Of a stretch of DNA of 64,000 bases, positions 47,036 to 57,890 are shown piece by piece. The DNA comes from Kitasatospora sp. GAS204B (GTDB lineage: Bacteria; Actinomycetota; Actinomycetes; Streptomycetales; Streptomycetaceae), in assembly GCF_029892155.1 (NCBI RefSeq), contig NZ_JARZAG010000001.1, forward strand, positions 248,001 to 312,000, read 5' to 3'. The position numbers and the translations under genes are program-made. How positions within the stretch are numbered: the stretch's first letter is position 1; every line of letters begins with the position of its first letter. Below the pieces are notes generated by a model. That model was not told where the DNA came from. It searched no databases and saw nothing but the letters and a program-made list of their open reading frames with translations.

Positions 47036-47419
47036 ATGTCATCCGTACCGCCGTCCGTCCCCGCCGTCCCCGGCAGCACCGCCCTCGACCCGGCCGTCGC
47101 GGCCCGCCTCAAGCGCACCGAGGACGGCCTGCTGCCCGCCATCGCCCAGCAGCACGACACCGGCGAGGTGCTGATGCTCGGCTGGATGGACGACGAGGCC
47201 CTGCACCGCACCCTGACCACCGGGCGCTGCACCTACTGGAGCCGCAGCCGCCGGGAGTACTGGGTGAAGGGCGACACCTCCGGACACTTCCAGCACGTGA
47301 AGTCGGTGGCGCTGGACTGCGACGGGGACACCTTGCTGGTCCGGGTCGACCAGGTCGGCGCCGCCTGCCACACCGGCGCCCGGACCTGCTTCGACGAAGA
47401 CGTGCTGCTGCCCCGCTGA
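47036..47419 (+). CDS. hisI: Phosphoribosyl-AMP cyclohydrolase
   Basis: 127 residues. Opens the purine ring of PR-AMP in histidine synthesis. [35 protein letters not shown] and the zinc-binding [20 protein letters not shown] are all present. Monofunctional: there is no HisE pyrophosphohydrolase domain. GACAAT (47014-47019) upstream could be a -10. trpE follows after 40 nt. Confidence 0.96.
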   Translation: MSSVPPSVPAVPGSTALDPAVAARLKRTEDGLLPAIAQQHDTGEVLMLGWMDDEALHRTLTTGRCTYWSRSRREYWVKGDTSGHFQHVKSVALDCDGDTLLVRVDQVGAACHTGARTCFDEDVLLPR

Positions 47420-47459
47420 CCGCACTCCCGCCAACCCCTGAGAGATCGGTGCCCGCCTG

Positions 47460-48977
47460 ATGGACCTCGAAGCCTTCCGCAAGCTCGCCGTCGACACCCG
47501 GGTCATCCCGGTCACCCGAAGGCTCCTGGCGGACGGCCTCACGCCGATCGGCCTCTACCGCTCGCTGGCGGGCGAGCGGCCCGGCACCTTCCTGCTGGAG
47601 TCGGCCGAGCAGGGCCGCAGTTGGTCGCGCTACTCGTTCGTCGGGGTGCGCGGCGCGGCCACCTTGACCGTCGGCCCGGACGGCGGGGCCCGCTGGCTGG
47701 GCAACCCCCCGGTCGGCATCCCGCGCACCGGCGACCCGCTGGAGGTGCTGCGGGCCACCCTGGCCGCCCTGCACACCCCCCGGCACCTCGACGACGGCCT
47801 GCCGCCGCTCACCGGCGGCCTGGTCGGCTACCTCGGCTACGACATCGTCCGCCGCCTGGAGAAGCTGCCCGACCTCAACCCGGACGACCTGCGGCTGCCC
47901 GAGCTCACCATGATGCTCGCCACCGACCTGGCGGTGCTCGACCACGTGGACGGCAGCGTGCTGCTGATCGCCAACGCGGTCAACCACAACGACCTGGCCA
48001 GCGGCGCCGACGAGGCCTACGCGGACGCGGTGGCCCGGCTCGACGCGATGGAGGCGGAGCTGGCCAAGCCGGTCGATCCGGGCCTGGCCACCTTCACCCC
48101 CACCGCGGCTGACGCCGTGTCACCGTTCGGCGGGGCGCCGTTCCGGGCCGCCGTCGAGCAGGTCAAGGAGCGGATCCGGGCCGGCGAGGCCTTCCAGGTG
48201 GTCCCCTCGCAGCGCTTCGAGGCGCCCTGCCCCGCCTCCGCGCTCGACGTCTACCGCGTGCTGCGCACCACCAACCCCAGCCCGTACATGTACCTGTTCC
48301 GGTTCCCCGGCCCGGACGGCGAGGCCGAGGGCGGCTTCGACGTGGTCGGCTCCAGCCCGGAGGCGCTGGTCAAGGTGACGCAGGGCCAGGCGATGGTGCA
48401 CCCGATCGCCGGCACCCGGCACCGCGGCGCCACCCCGCAGGAGGACGCCGAGCTGGCCGCCGAGCTGCTCGCCGACCCCAAGGAGCGGGCCGAGCACCTG
48501 ATGCTGGTGGACCTCGGCCGCAACGACCTGGGCCGGGTCTGCACCCCGGGCAGCGTCGAGGTGGTCGACTTCATGTCGGTCGAGCGCTACAGCCACGTGA
48601 TGCACATCGTCTCCACCGTCACCGGCGAGGTCGCCGCCGGCCGCACCGCCTTCGACGTGCTCACCGCCTGCTTCCCGGCCGGCACCCTCTCCGGCGCGCC
48701 CAAGCCCCGCGCGATGCGGATCATCGAGGAGCTCGAACCCACCCGCCGCGGCCTCTACGGCGGCTGCGTCGGCTACCTCGACTTCGCCGGCGACGCCGAC
48801 ACCGCGATCGCCATCCGCACCGCCGTGCTGCGCGACCACACCGCCTACGTCCAGGCCGGCGCGGGCGTGGTCGCCGACTCCGACCCGGCGAGCGAGGACA
48901 CCGAGTGCCGCAACAAGGCCGCCGCCGTACTGCGCGCCGTCGCCACGGCCAACACGCTGCGCGCGCCGGTAGCGTGA
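47460..48977 (+). CDS. trpE: Anthranilate synthase component I
   Basis: 505 residues. Forms anthranilate from chorismate with ammonia from TrpG (not in this window). The N-terminal feedback site LLES (45-48) and YSFVG suggest inhibition by tryptophan. The chorismate-binding core includes [45 protein letters not shown] and [15 protein letters not shown] 47460, 40 nt after hisI; no Trp-rich leader peptide is visible between them. Confidence 0.96.
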   Translation: MDLEAFRKLAVDTRVIPVTRRLLADGLTPIGLYRSLAGERPGTFLLESAEQGRSWSRYSFVGVRGAATLTVGPDGGARWLGNPPVGIPRTGDPLEVLRATLAALHTPRHLDDGLPPLTGGLVGYLGYDIVRRLEKLPDLNPDDLRLPELTMMLATDLAVLDHVDGSVLLIANAVNHNDLASGADEAYADAVARLDAMEAELAKPVDPGLATFTPTAADAVSPFGGAPFRAAVEQVKERIRAGEAFQVVPSQRFEAPCPASALDVYRVLRTTNPSPYMYLFRFPGPDGEAEGGFDVVGSSPEALVKVTQGQAMVHPIAGTRHRGATPQEDAELAAELLADPKERAEHLMLVDLGRNDLGRVCTPGSVEVVDFMSVERYSHVMHIVSTVTGEVAAGRTAFDVLTACFPAGTLSGAPKPRAMRIIEELEPTRRGLYGGCVGYLDFAGDADTAIAIRTAVLRDHTAYVQAGAGVVADSDPASEDTECRNKAAAVLRAVATANTLRAPVA

Positions 48978-49016
48978 AGGACGCCCGATCGTTGTGTCTC
49001 ACAGGGAGGTGGCGGG

Positions 49017-49568
49017 ATGACCGCGATGGCAACCGAGAGCGCCTGGGATGTGCACGAGGCTGTCGACTTCCCGCGTGGCTACCACGTCGAGATCACGGAC
49101 GGGAAGATCATCATGAGGCCTCAGGGCCTGACGCAGATGAAGGTCATCTTCAAGGCGGCTCGGCAGATCGAGGACCAGCTGGCCGAGCGGGGTGACTACA
49201 TCTCCGACGTCATGGTGGACTTTCCGTCCAGCCTTTACGGCTACGCACCCGACCTCGCGGTCGTCGCCCCCGGCGCGGAGCTCAACGGCCGAGGCCGTTA
49301 CGAGTGGCACGACCTCGAAGCCGTCCTCGAGGTCGTCTCGAAGTCCAATCAGGACAACGACTTCGTCAAGAAGCTCGGGCTCTACGCCGAGTGCGCCATC
49401 CCGATCTACGTGGTCATCGACCCGTCCACCGCCCTCTGCACCCTGCACAGCTCTCCGCAGAGCGGCCGGTACGAGCTGAGCGAGCCCGTCCCGTTCGGCG
49501 AGGACCTCGTGCTGCCCCTCGACGGCCGCACCATCACCATCAAGACCGGCGGTTTCCCCCGCGACTGA
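49017..49568 (+). CDS. Uma2-family (DUF820) putative endonuclease
   Basis: 183 residues. PD-(D/E)XK-like core: EITDGKIIMRPQG, YAPDLAVVAPGAE with the Asp, and LEAVLEVVSKSNQDNDFVKKLGLYA with Glu and Lys. Uma2 proteins are very numerous in streptomycetes; activity is not established. It interrupts the trp-linked genes. The C-terminus contains LPLDGRTITIKTGGFPRD. Confidence 0.88.
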   Translation: MTAMATESAWDVHEAVDFPRGYHVEITDGKIIMRPQGLTQMKVIFKAARQIEDQLAERGDYISDVMVDFPSSLYGYAPDLAVVAPGAELNGRGRYEWHDLEAVLEVVSKSNQDNDFVKKLGLYAECAIPIYVVIDPSTALCTLHSSPQSGRYELSEPVPFGEDLVLPLDGRTITIKTGGFPRD

Positions 49569-49616
49569 GGACGACCCGGTGTCCGGGCGGCAGGCATCCC
49601 GGGGGATAGTGGACGG

Positions 49617-50243
49617 ATGACTGCCACGCCCGCCCCCGCTCCCACCCGCACCGCCGCCGATCGGCGCAGCCTGGCGATGATGCTGCTGCTCACCGTGGGT
49701 GGGGCGACGCTGGTGCTGGTGGCGGTGGGGCGGACCTGGGCCGAGGGGCAGGTCAAGGGGCTCGCGGTGAGTGCGCCCGGGAGCGAGGTGTCGGGGCTGC
49801 CGCAGGCGATGGCGCTGGTCGGGCTGGCCTCGGCGGTGGCGATCTTCGCGGTGCGCGGGGTCGGGCGGTACGCGGTCGGCGTGCTGGTGACGCTGGCCGG
49901 CGTCGGAGCGGCGGTGGCGGCGGGGCTGGGGGCGACCAACAGCACGGCGGTGGACAGCGAGGCGGCGAAGAAGCTCGGGCTGCTGGGCACCTCCGCGGAG
50001 CAGGTCAGCCACACCGCCTGGCCCTGGGTGGCGCTGCTCGGCGGCCTGCTGCTGGCCGCGGCCGGGGTGCTCACGCTGCTGCGCGGGCGGGCCTGGCCGA
50101 GCATGGGCACGCGCTACGACGCCCCGGTCGCGAAGCAGCCGAAGGCGCAGCCGGCGGGCCCGCAGACGCCCGCCGATCTGTGGAAGGCGCTGGACCGGGG
50201 CGAGGACCCGACCGTGCCCGCCGTCGGGTCGCGTCAACCGTGA
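49617..50243 (+). CDS. Trp-biosynthesis-associated membrane protein (TIGR02234-like)
   Basis: 208 residues. Four membrane segments (about 21-40, 62-80, 85-104, 135-158) with the actinobacterial signature VAVGRTWAEGQV after the first helix. The family is regularly found in actinobacterial trp clusters; its role is unknown. The C-terminal tail (LWKALDRGEDPTV) is cytoplasmic. Confidence 0.9.
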   Translation: MTATPAPAPTRTAADRRSLAMMLLLTVGGATLVLVAVGRTWAEGQVKGLAVSAPGSEVSGLPQAMALVGLASAVAIFAVRGVGRYAVGVLVTLAGVGAAVAAGLGATNSTAVDSEAAKKLGLLGTSAEQVSHTAWPWVALLGGLLLAAAGVLTLLRGRAWPSMGTRYDAPVAKQPKAQPAGPQTPADLWKALDRGEDPTVPAVGSRQP

Positions 50244-50361
50244 CCGTCCTCACCCGGACCCGGCTTTGGGGCGTCGCGAGGCGTCCGCAACAATGGAGGG
50301 TGACAATCCGCCGAGGCCGGCACCGACCCCCGGTAGGACCGTAGAACCAAGGAGCACCCAG

Positions 50362-50655
50362 ATGTCGTCGCAAGCCCACGGACACACCCCCGCCGCCTGG
50401 ACCGGGTCGGCCATCGTCTTCCTCGGCTTCTGCGTCAGCGGCGCCGCGATGATCATGGCCTCGGTGCCGATCTTCTGGGTCGGGATCGCCGTCATCCTGG
50501 CCGGCGGCGTGGTCGCCAAGGCGATGTCGATGGCCGGCATGGGCAAGGTCGCGGACAACACGACGGCGACCGTCATCGCCGAGGCGCGCGCCAGGGCCGC
50601 CGCCAAGGCTGACGTCGCGGCCACGGCCGAGCCGGCCGCCGTCGCCGCCCACTGA
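50362..50655 (+). CDS. HGxxPAAW-motif membrane protein
   Basis: 97 residues from ATG 50362 with AAGGAG upstream. Starts SSQAHGHTPAAWTGS, the motif that names this actinobacterial family, followed by two membrane helices and an Ala-rich tail. Conserved near trp genes in streptomycetes; function unknown. Confidence 0.9.
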   Translation: MSSQAHGHTPAAWTGSAIVFLGFCVSGAAMIMASVPIFWVGIAVILAGGVVAKAMSMAGMGKVADNTTATVIAEARARAAAKADVAATAEPAAVAAH

Positions 50656-50839
50656 GGCGCACCACTCACTGCCGCACCGCCCCGGACCGGGGCGCCCGCA
50701 CGCACGCTGCCGGGCGCCCCGGTCCGCGTGCTTGCGGGGGCTCGCGTCGCGCCGTCCGCGCCCCCGCCGGCTGCCGTGCCGCACCGCCACCCGCGCGGGG
50801 TAGCGCGTGGCTCACCCGGACGAGGGCAGAATCAGCACC

Positions 50840-51280
50840 GTGACCGCCCCCAGCACCCCGGCCGGCTCCGCGCCAGTCCTGCGCCGCATCGCCCGTCCGC
50901 TCACGGCACTCGCCGCCGTCGCGCTGCCCACCCTGTACGTCTCGGCGGTGGACCCGAACGCCCCGGGCCACTATCCGACCTGCCCCTTCCTGCAGGCCAC
51001 CGGCTGGTGGTGCCCGGGGTGCGGCGGGCTGCGCTGCGTGCACGCGCTGAGCCGCGGCGAGTTGACCACCGCCTGCCACGACAACCTGCTCGCCGTCGCG
51101 CTCTTCGCGGTGCTCGGGGTGTTCTGGGTGCGCTGGCTCTGGTCGGCGCTGACCGGCGGGCGGCCGCCGCATCCGGTGCTGACCCGCGGGCGGCTGGTCG
51201 TGCTGCTGCTGGTGCTGCTCGCCTTCACGGTGGTCCGCAACCTGCCGGGCGGCGCGGGGCTGGCACCGCCGCTGGTCTGA
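50840..51280 (+). CDS. DUF2752 membrane protein
   Basis: 146 residues from GTG 50840 (GTG 50807 is an alternative). Hallmark [23 protein letters not shown], then two membrane helices. Function of DUF2752 is unknown. It lies between the HGxxPAAW gene and trpC. The following 51281-51512 is GC-rich; TACCAT (51420-51425) may be a -10 for trpC. Confidence 0.88.
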   Translation: MTAPSTPAGSAPVLRRIARPLTALAAVALPTLYVSAVDPNAPGHYPTCPFLQATGWWCPGCGGLRCVHALSRGELTTACHDNLLAVALFAVLGVFWVRWLWSALTGGRPPHPVLTRGRLVVLLLVLLAFTVVRNLPGGAGLAPPLV

Positions 51281-51512
51281 GCGGCGGCTCCACCGGCAGC
51301 CTCACCGGCGGCTGCCCGGCGGCCCGGCCAGCGGTCGAACGGCCCGTGACCTGGCCGGTAGCCGTACCGCTCCGCGAGACGCGCGCCGGGCGAATGCGCC
51401 CCGCGCGCCCCGGTGCCGATACCATCGACAGCGTCGAAGGGGGCGCGTCCGATCGGATTCGCGCCGCCGACGGCACCATCCGGCTATCAGATTCGATGGG
51501 GGCCACCCGCGC

Positions 51513-52325
51513 ATGAGCGTGCTCGACGAGATCATCGACGGGGTCCGCGAGGACCTCGCGGAGCGGCAGGCCCGGGTCTCCCTGGACGAGCTGAAGGAAC
51601 TGGCCGCCAAGGCGCCGGACGCCAAGGACGGCGTGGCCGCGCTGCGCGGCGAGGGCGTCCGGGTGATCTGCGAGGTCAAGCGCTCCAGCCCGTCCAAGGG
51701 CGCGCTGGCTGCGATCGCCGACCCGGCCGCGCTGGCCGTGGACTACTCGGCCGGCGGCGCCGCCGCGATCAGCGTGCTCACCGAGCAGCGCCGGTTCGGC
51801 GGCTCGCTCGCCGACCTGGACGCGGTCCGGGCGGCCGTGGACACCCCGCTGCTGCGCAAGGACTTCATCGTCACCGCCTACCAGCTCTGGGAGGCCCGCG
51901 CGCACGGGGCCGACCTCGCGCTGCTGATCGTGGCCGCGCTGGAGCAGCCGGCGCTCGTCTCGCTGATCGAGCGGGCCGAGTCGATCGGGCTGACCCCGCT
52001 GGTCGAGGTGCACGACGAGGAGGAGATCCGGCGCGCGGTGGACGCCGGTGCGCGGATCATCGGGGTCAACGCCCGCAACCTGAAGACCCTCGAGGTCGAC
52101 CGCGACACCTTCGGCAACGTGGTGCACGCGATCCCGGACGGCATCGTCAAGGTCGCCGAGTCGGGCGTGCGCGGGCCGCACGACCTGATCGCCTACGCCA
52201 ACCTGGGCGCCGACGCGGTCCTGGTCGGCGAGTCGCTGGTGACCGGCAAGGACCCGAAGGCGGCCGTCGCCGACCTGGTCGCGGCCGGCGCGCACCCGGC
52301 CCTGCGCAACAAGCAGCAGGGCTGA
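51513..52325 (+). CDS. trpC: Indole-3-glycerol-phosphate synthase
   Basis: 270 residues, beta/alpha barrel. Cyclises CdRP to indole-glycerol phosphate. Catalytic segment [11 protein letters not shown] (Glu54, Lys56), [46 protein letters not shown] and [12 protein letters not shown]. First gene of the trpC-trpM-trpB-trpA unit. Confidence 0.96.
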   Translation: MSVLDEIIDGVREDLAERQARVSLDELKELAAKAPDAKDGVAALRGEGVRVICEVKRSSPSKGALAAIADPAALAVDYSAGGAAAISVLTEQRRFGGSLADLDAVRAAVDTPLLRKDFIVTAYQLWEARAHGADLALLIVAALEQPALVSLIERAESIGLTPLVEVHDEEEIRRAVDAGARIIGVNARNLKTLEVDRDTFGNVVHAIPDGIVKVAESGVRGPHDLIAYANLGADAVLVGESLVTGKDPKAAVADLVAAGAHPALRNKQQG

Positions 52326-52329
52326 CGCA

Positions 52330-52482
52330 ATGGCCCTCGCCCCCCGCCTCGCCCCCGGTTGCCGCCCGCGCGGTTGCCGCGCCCCCGCGCGCCGGGTGCT
52401 CGGGCGCCGGGTGCGGTACGTGATCGGCTGCGAGCCCGGGCAGGTCCCGGGACGTCGATGGCGACGGACGATGCACGGCTGA
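52330..52482 (+). CDS. trpM: TrpM-like small protein of the trp operon
   Basis: 50 residues, too short for usual gene calling. ATG 52330 lies 4 nt after the trpC stop and the TGA (52480-52482) is 40 nt before trpB. The translation includes [16 protein letters not shown] and [14 protein letters not shown]: very basic, with Cys residues. It matches the position and, as I recall it, the character of TrpM (trpX), a small modulator of tryptophan metabolism described in Streptomyces coelicolor. Identity rests on position and remembered similarity. Confidence 0.75.
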   Translation: MALAPRLAPGCRPRGCRAPARRVLGRRVRYVIGCEPGQVPGRRWRRTMHG

Positions 52483-52522
52483 AGCCCGTTCCCGTCCGTT
52501 CACCATCACACCAGGATTCTTC

Positions 52523-53760
<1,238 letters not shown>

Positions 53761-53764
<4 letters not shown>

Positions 53765-54570
53765 CCTCCAAGCTCAGTGGCGTGCTCGCCGCCGCCGCGG
53801 CCGAGAACCGCGCCGCCCTGATCGGCTACCTGCCGGCCGGTTTCCCGACCGTGGACGGCGGGATCCGGGCGGTCAACGCCCTGCTGGAGGGCGGCTGCGA
53901 CATCGTCGAGGTCGGCCTGCCGCACTCCGACCCGGTGCTGGACGGCCCGACCATCCAGACCGCCGACGACATCGCGCTGCGCGGCGGGGTGCGGATCAAG
54001 GACGTGCTGCGCACCGTGCAGGAGGTGTCCGGGGCGCACCCCGAGGCCGCCGTGCTGGTGATGACGTACTGGAACCCGGTGGACCGCTACGGCACCGCCC
54101 GGTTCGCCGCCGACCTGGCCGCGGCCGGGGGAGCGGGCGTCATCCTGCCCGACCTGCCGGTGGAGGAGTCCGAGGCCTGGCGCGCGGCGGCGGCCGAGCA
54201 CGGTCTGGACACCGTCTTCGTGGTCGCCCCGAGCAGCCGGGACAAGCGGCTGGCCGAGGTCACGGCGGCCGGTAGCGGCTTCGTCTACGCGGCCGCGGTG
54301 ATGGGCGTGACCGGCAGCCGGGCCCAGGTCGGCGAGCTGGCCGAGGACCTGGTCGCCCGCACCCGGGCCGCCACCGACCTGCCGGTCTGCGTGGGCCTGG
54401 GCGTCTCCACCGCCGCGCAGGCGGCGCAGGTGGCCGGCTTCGCCGACGGCGTGATCGTCGGATCGGCCTTCGTCCAGCGGATCCTGGACGCGGACGGCGA
54501 CGAGCGGCTTGCGCTCGCGGCGGTCCGCGAGCTGGCCGCCGACCTCGCCGAGGGCGTGCGCCGGCGCTGA
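53761..54570 (+). CDS. trpA: Tryptophan synthase alpha chain
   Basis: 269 residues, beta/alpha barrel cleaving indole-glycerol phosphate. Catalytic Glu50 ([11 protein letters not shown]) and Asp61 (LDGPTIQ). [12 protein letters not shown] and the phosphate site [12 protein letters not shown] are present. ATG overlaps trpB by 4 nt, as expected for a channelled complex. A hairpin follows. Confidence 0.96.
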
Positions 54571-54595
54571 GTCACCGCATCGCCCGGCCCTGCTG

Positions 54596-54629
54596 ACGGC
54601 CCGTCATCTCCTCGGAGGTGGCGGGCCGT
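54596..54629 (+). terminator. trp operon terminator
   Basis: ACGGCCCG (54596-54603) pairs with CGGGCCGT (54622-54629); the interior (TCA...TGG, TCC/GGA) extends the stem imperfectly. It lies 25 nt after the trpA stop. Confidence 0.75.
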
Positions 54630-54806
54630 TCTGCCCTCCTGTCCGCGTCCAGCCCGTACGGGTGAATCCGCACGGCCTGACGTGTCATCGGTTTGCCCGA
54701 GGCGTTGCACCGGATGCGACTTTGGGAACGGTTCTGCCCGTTGCCGTTCGTGCACTCCGCAGCAACCGCGATGACCTACCCGTGATCCACCGGAGGGAGC
54801 GCCGCC

Positions 54807-55010
54807 GTGACCGGTCTGCATCGTGGTGTCCTGCTCAGGGCAGCCGCCGCCGCGTTGGTGCTGGCCGGCGCCTTCGGCGGGGAGCATGTGGTGGGCCATG
54901 CGCTGGCCAAGCGCGGCGCCGAGTTGGCGGCCCGTCAGCACCACGCGGATCAGGCCTCGCACGATCCCGGGCGGGTCGGTCCCGGACAGATCGTCAAAAG
55001 GGACAGATAG
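54807..55010 (+). CDS. Small secreted or membrane-anchored protein
   Basis: 67 residues from GTG 54807 after GGAGGGAG. A short hydrophobic N-terminus (GVLLRAAAAALVLAGAFGG) resembles a signal peptide; the remaining 45 residues are charged and His-rich (HHADQASHDPGRVG). No family recognised. The good ribosome site and coding periodicity support a real gene. Confidence 0.6.
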   Translation: MTGLHRGVLLRAAAAALVLAGAFGGEHVVGHALAKRGAELAARQHHADQASHDPGRVGPGQIVKRDR

Positions 55011-55124
55011 CTCATCATCCCTCTTTCGGGTGACTCGGTCATTTGTGCAGCAATTGGAGTAAACAGCGTCAATCCCCTACGGTTCATCAGGTAGCTCCCG
55101 CAGGCGCGGTGCGCCGGGCGGCGG

Positions 55125-55643
55125 ATGTCTGAGAAGGGGGTGGCGCGGGTGGCCGAGAGCGAGTCGGTGCTGCGACGCCGGGCCACGGGCTCGGCCTTCG
55201 AGTGGCTCAGTACTGCGGTGCGGCTGGGCCTCGCGGTGGTCTGGGGCTGGGCGGGGCTCGCCAAGATCTCCGATCCGGCGGTCGCGGCCCAGGCCGTGCG
55301 GGCCTACCGGATCCTGCCCGAGTCGCTGGTCAAGCCGGTCGGATACGGCCTGCCGTTCCTGGAGTTGGCGCTCGCGGTGCTGCTGCTGATCGGCCTCGCG
55401 GTGCGGGTGGCCGCGGTGATCTCGGTGGTCCTGCTGCTCGTCTTCATCGCGGGCATCGCCTCGACCTGGGCCCGCGGCATCTCGGTCGACTGCGGCTGCT
55501 TCGGCGGCGGCGGGGCGGTGGCCGCCTCGCAGACCCAGTACCTGCAGGAGATCCTGCGCGACATCGGCTTCCTGCTGATGGCGCTCTGGCTGGTGTTCCG
55601 GCCGCGCACCAAGGCGTCGGTGGACGCCTGGCTCTCGTTGTGA
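55125..55643 (+). CDS. MauE/DoxX-like membrane protein
   Basis: 172 residues with four membrane helices. LGLAVVWGWAGLAKISDP and VDCGCFGGGG are typical of MauE-type proteins, which supply reducing or oxidising equivalents for disulphide handling outside the membrane. The DsbA-like gene follows 106 nt later, supporting a redox pair. ATG 55125 is used; GTG 55140 follows GAGAAGGGGG and may be the true start. Confidence 0.85.
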   Translation: MSEKGVARVAESESVLRRRATGSAFEWLSTAVRLGLAVVWGWAGLAKISDPAVAAQAVRAYRILPESLVKPVGYGLPFLELALAVLLLIGLAVRVAAVISVVLLLVFIAGIASTWARGISVDCGCFGGGGAVAASQTQYLQEILRDIGFLLMALWLVFRPRTKASVDAWLSL

Positions 55644-55748
55644 GCCCCCACCTCCGGTGACCCCGGCCCTCCCCTGACAGCGGCCCCCTGACCCCGGCCC
55701 TCTCCTGATAGCGGCACCGATTTCTCCTGGAAGCCTGGAAGCAGAGAC

Positions 55749-56612
55749 ATGAGCGAGAAGAACCGAGACGGCAAGCGCACGGCCCGCGAGCGGATGAAGG
55801 AGGAGCGGGTCGCCCGGGAGGCCAAGGACGCCCGCAAGAAGAAGCTGCTGGTGGTCGGCGCCGTGCTGGTGGTCCTGGCGGGGGCCGCCGGCATCGGCTT
55901 CGCGGTGCAGAGCGGCCGGTCCAGCTCGGACACCCCGAAGGCGGCGCCAGCGGGTGCGATCGGCCCCAAGAACCTGGTGATCCCCGACGGCCCGGCCAAC
56001 GCCCCCTCGACGCTCGTCGTCTACGAGGACCCGCGGTGCCCCGCCTGCGGCGCCTTCGAGCGTGAATTCGCGCCCACCATCGACCAGTTGCAGGACCAGG
56101 GCAAGCTGTACAACAACTACCACATCGTCTCGTTCATCGACCGGCACGACGGCGGCAAGGGCTCCAAGAACGGCGCCAACGCGCTCGCCTGCGCCCAGGA
56201 CGCGGGCTACTTCCGCGCCTACCACGACGTGCTCTACAAGAACCAGCCGGATGAGACGGTGGACTCCTGGAAGGACAAGTCCAAGCTGATCGACCTGGCC
56301 AAGCAGGTCCCGGGTCTGGACTCGCCGACCTTCGAGGCCTGCGTCAACACCAACAAGTACGGCAGCTGGGTCTCGGCGGTCGAGCAGGACTTCGACAAGT
56401 CCGGCTACACCTCGACGCCGACCGTGCTGCTCAACGGCAAGTCGATCTACCCCAAGAACGGCTCCGAGGACATCACTCCGGACAACCTGGTGAAGTGGGT
56501 CAACGAGGCCAACCAGGGCAAGCCGCTGGGCACCACCGGCAGCGCCTCGGCCAGCCCGGCGCCGAGCAGCACGGCCGCCGAGACCGACCCGAACCAGGCG
56601 CCGACCAGCTGA
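55749..56612 (+). CDS. Membrane-anchored DsbA-like thioredoxin-fold protein
   Basis: 287 residues. A basic cytoplasmic leader (1-32), one membrane anchor (33-54), then a DsbA-type domain: VVYEDPRCPACGAFE with the CPAC redox pair (Cys97, Cys100) and GYTSTPTVLLNGK with the cis-proline. The C-terminal 35 residues are Ser/Ala/Pro-rich. It probably forms or isomerises disulphides in exported proteins, with the MauE-like protein as its membrane partner. Confidence 0.9.
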   Translation: MSEKNRDGKRTARERMKEERVAREAKDARKKKLLVVGAVLVVLAGAAGIGFAVQSGRSSSDTPKAAPAGAIGPKNLVIPDGPANAPSTLVVYEDPRCPACGAFEREFAPTIDQLQDQGKLYNNYHIVSFIDRHDGGKGSKNGANALACAQDAGYFRAYHDVLYKNQPDETVDSWKDKSKLIDLAKQVPGLDSPTFEACVNTNKYGSWVSAVEQDFDKSGYTSTPTVLLNGKSIYPKNGSEDITPDNLVKWVNEANQGKPLGTTGSASASPAPSSTAAETDPNQAPTS

Positions 56613-56732
56613 GCGGTGGCCCATCGCCCTCCCGGCGGTGCTCGCCGAGTGCCGCCGGGAGGGGGCTGTTTCGAAACCGGAACCGCTGCTGGTACCGACC
56701 CGAGGCCGGCGCGCGGTAGCGTCGGAAGCGCT

Positions 56733-57659
56733 ATGGAACTCGCCTACATCCCCAGCCCGTCCCGGGGCGTCCTGTACCTCGGACCGGTCCCGCTGCGCGC
56801 GTACGCCTTCTGCATCATCATCGGTGTCGCCGTCGCGGTCTGGCTCGGCAGCAGGCGCTGGGTCGCCCGCGGCGGCGCCAGGCACACGGTGGGCGACATC
56901 GCCGTCTGGGCGGTGCCGTTCGGCCTGGTCGGCGGCCGGCTCTACCACGTGATCACCGATCACCAGCTGTACTTCGGTGCGGGGCAGAACCCGTGGAACG
57001 CCTTCAAGATCTGGGAGGGCGGCCTCGGCATCTGGGGCGCGATCGCGCTCGGCGCGGTCGGCGCCTGGATCGGCTGCCGCCGCCGGGGCGTGCCGCTGCC
57101 CGCGTACGCCGACGCCATCGCACCGGGCATCGCGCTCGCCCAGGCCTGCGGCCGGTGGGGCAACTGGTTCAACCAGGAGCTGTACGGCAGGCCGACCTCG
57201 CTGCCCTGGGGCCTGCACATCCACAAGGTCAACCCGGACGGCACGGTCACCGACGGGATCTTCCAGCCGACCTTCCTCTACGAGTCGATCTGGTGCGTCG
57301 GCGTGGCGTTCCTGGTGATCTGGGCCGACCGCAGGTACCGCCTCGGCCACGGCCGGGCCTTCGCGCTCTACGTCGCCGCCTACACGGTGGGTCGGGCCTG
57401 GATCGAGTACCTGCGGATCGACGAGGCGCACCACGTGCTGGGCCTGCGGCTCAACGACTGGACCTCGATCGTCGTCTTCGTGGGTGCGGTGACCTACCTG
57501 GTGGTGGTCGGCAGGAAGCGGCCGGGCCGGGAGGCGCCGGACTCGATCGACCCCGCCGCCGCGGTGTCCCCGGCGGTCGACGAGGAGCCGTCCGCGGCGT
57601 CCTCCGAGGACGCTGACCAGCCCGCGGCGCCCACCGAGGAGTCGCACCACAGTAGCTGA
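56733..57659 (+). CDS. lgt: Prolipoprotein diacylglyceryl transferase
   Basis: 308 residues. Attaches diacylglycerol to the lipobox Cys of prolipoproteins, the step before LspA. Seven membrane helices; YAFCIIIGVAVAVWLGSRRW, GGLGIWGAIALGAVGAW and the signature CGRWGNWFNQELYGRPT. The 50-residue C-terminal tail is acidic and disordered, as in streptomycete Lgt. ATG 56733, shortly after TAGCGT (56717-56722), a possible -10. Confidence 0.95.
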   Translation: MELAYIPSPSRGVLYLGPVPLRAYAFCIIIGVAVAVWLGSRRWVARGGARHTVGDIAVWAVPFGLVGGRLYHVITDHQLYFGAGQNPWNAFKIWEGGLGIWGAIALGAVGAWIGCRRRGVPLPAYADAIAPGIALAQACGRWGNWFNQELYGRPTSLPWGLHIHKVNPDGTVTDGIFQPTFLYESIWCVGVAFLVIWADRRYRLGHGRAFALYVAAYTVGRAWIEYLRIDEAHHVLGLRLNDWTSIVVFVGAVTYLVVVGRKRPGREAPDSIDPAAAVSPAVDEEPSAASSEDADQPAAPTEESHHSS

Positions 57660-57706
57660 CGGACCGTCAGAACGGGCCCCGGAGTGCACGCACTCCGGGG
57701 CCCGTT
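57656..57706 (+). terminator. lgt terminator with preceding small palindrome
   Basis: AACGGGCCCCGGAGTG (57671-57686) and CACTCCGGGGCCCGTT (57691-57706) form a perfect 16-bp stem with loop CACG. Directly before it, overlapping the lgt stop, is CTGACGG-A-CCGTCAG (57656-57670). Confidence 0.9.
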
Positions 57707-57890
57707 CGTCTGCCCAGCCGGTAAAAGCGCAGGTCAGCGAGGTAAGCCAGGGCTTGCTTGCTGGAAATGGTCAGACCGTCCGACTAGTTTCGAAGGGTGA
57801 GAAGCCCTGGGGGCCAGCCACGCTCACGGCCGTTCGCCGTGCCCGCAGGCGCCCGCAGTGGGGGAAGTCGGCAACAGGAGGGCCAGCACC

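Noticed and set aside
47420..47459. Possible trp attenuator before trpE
   Set aside because: The interval is only 40 nt, with no Trp-rich leader ORF and no terminator hairpin.
51281..51512. Possible trp leader peptide before trpC
   Set aside because: Only isolated TGG codons and no short ORF with consecutive Trp codons and a following terminator.
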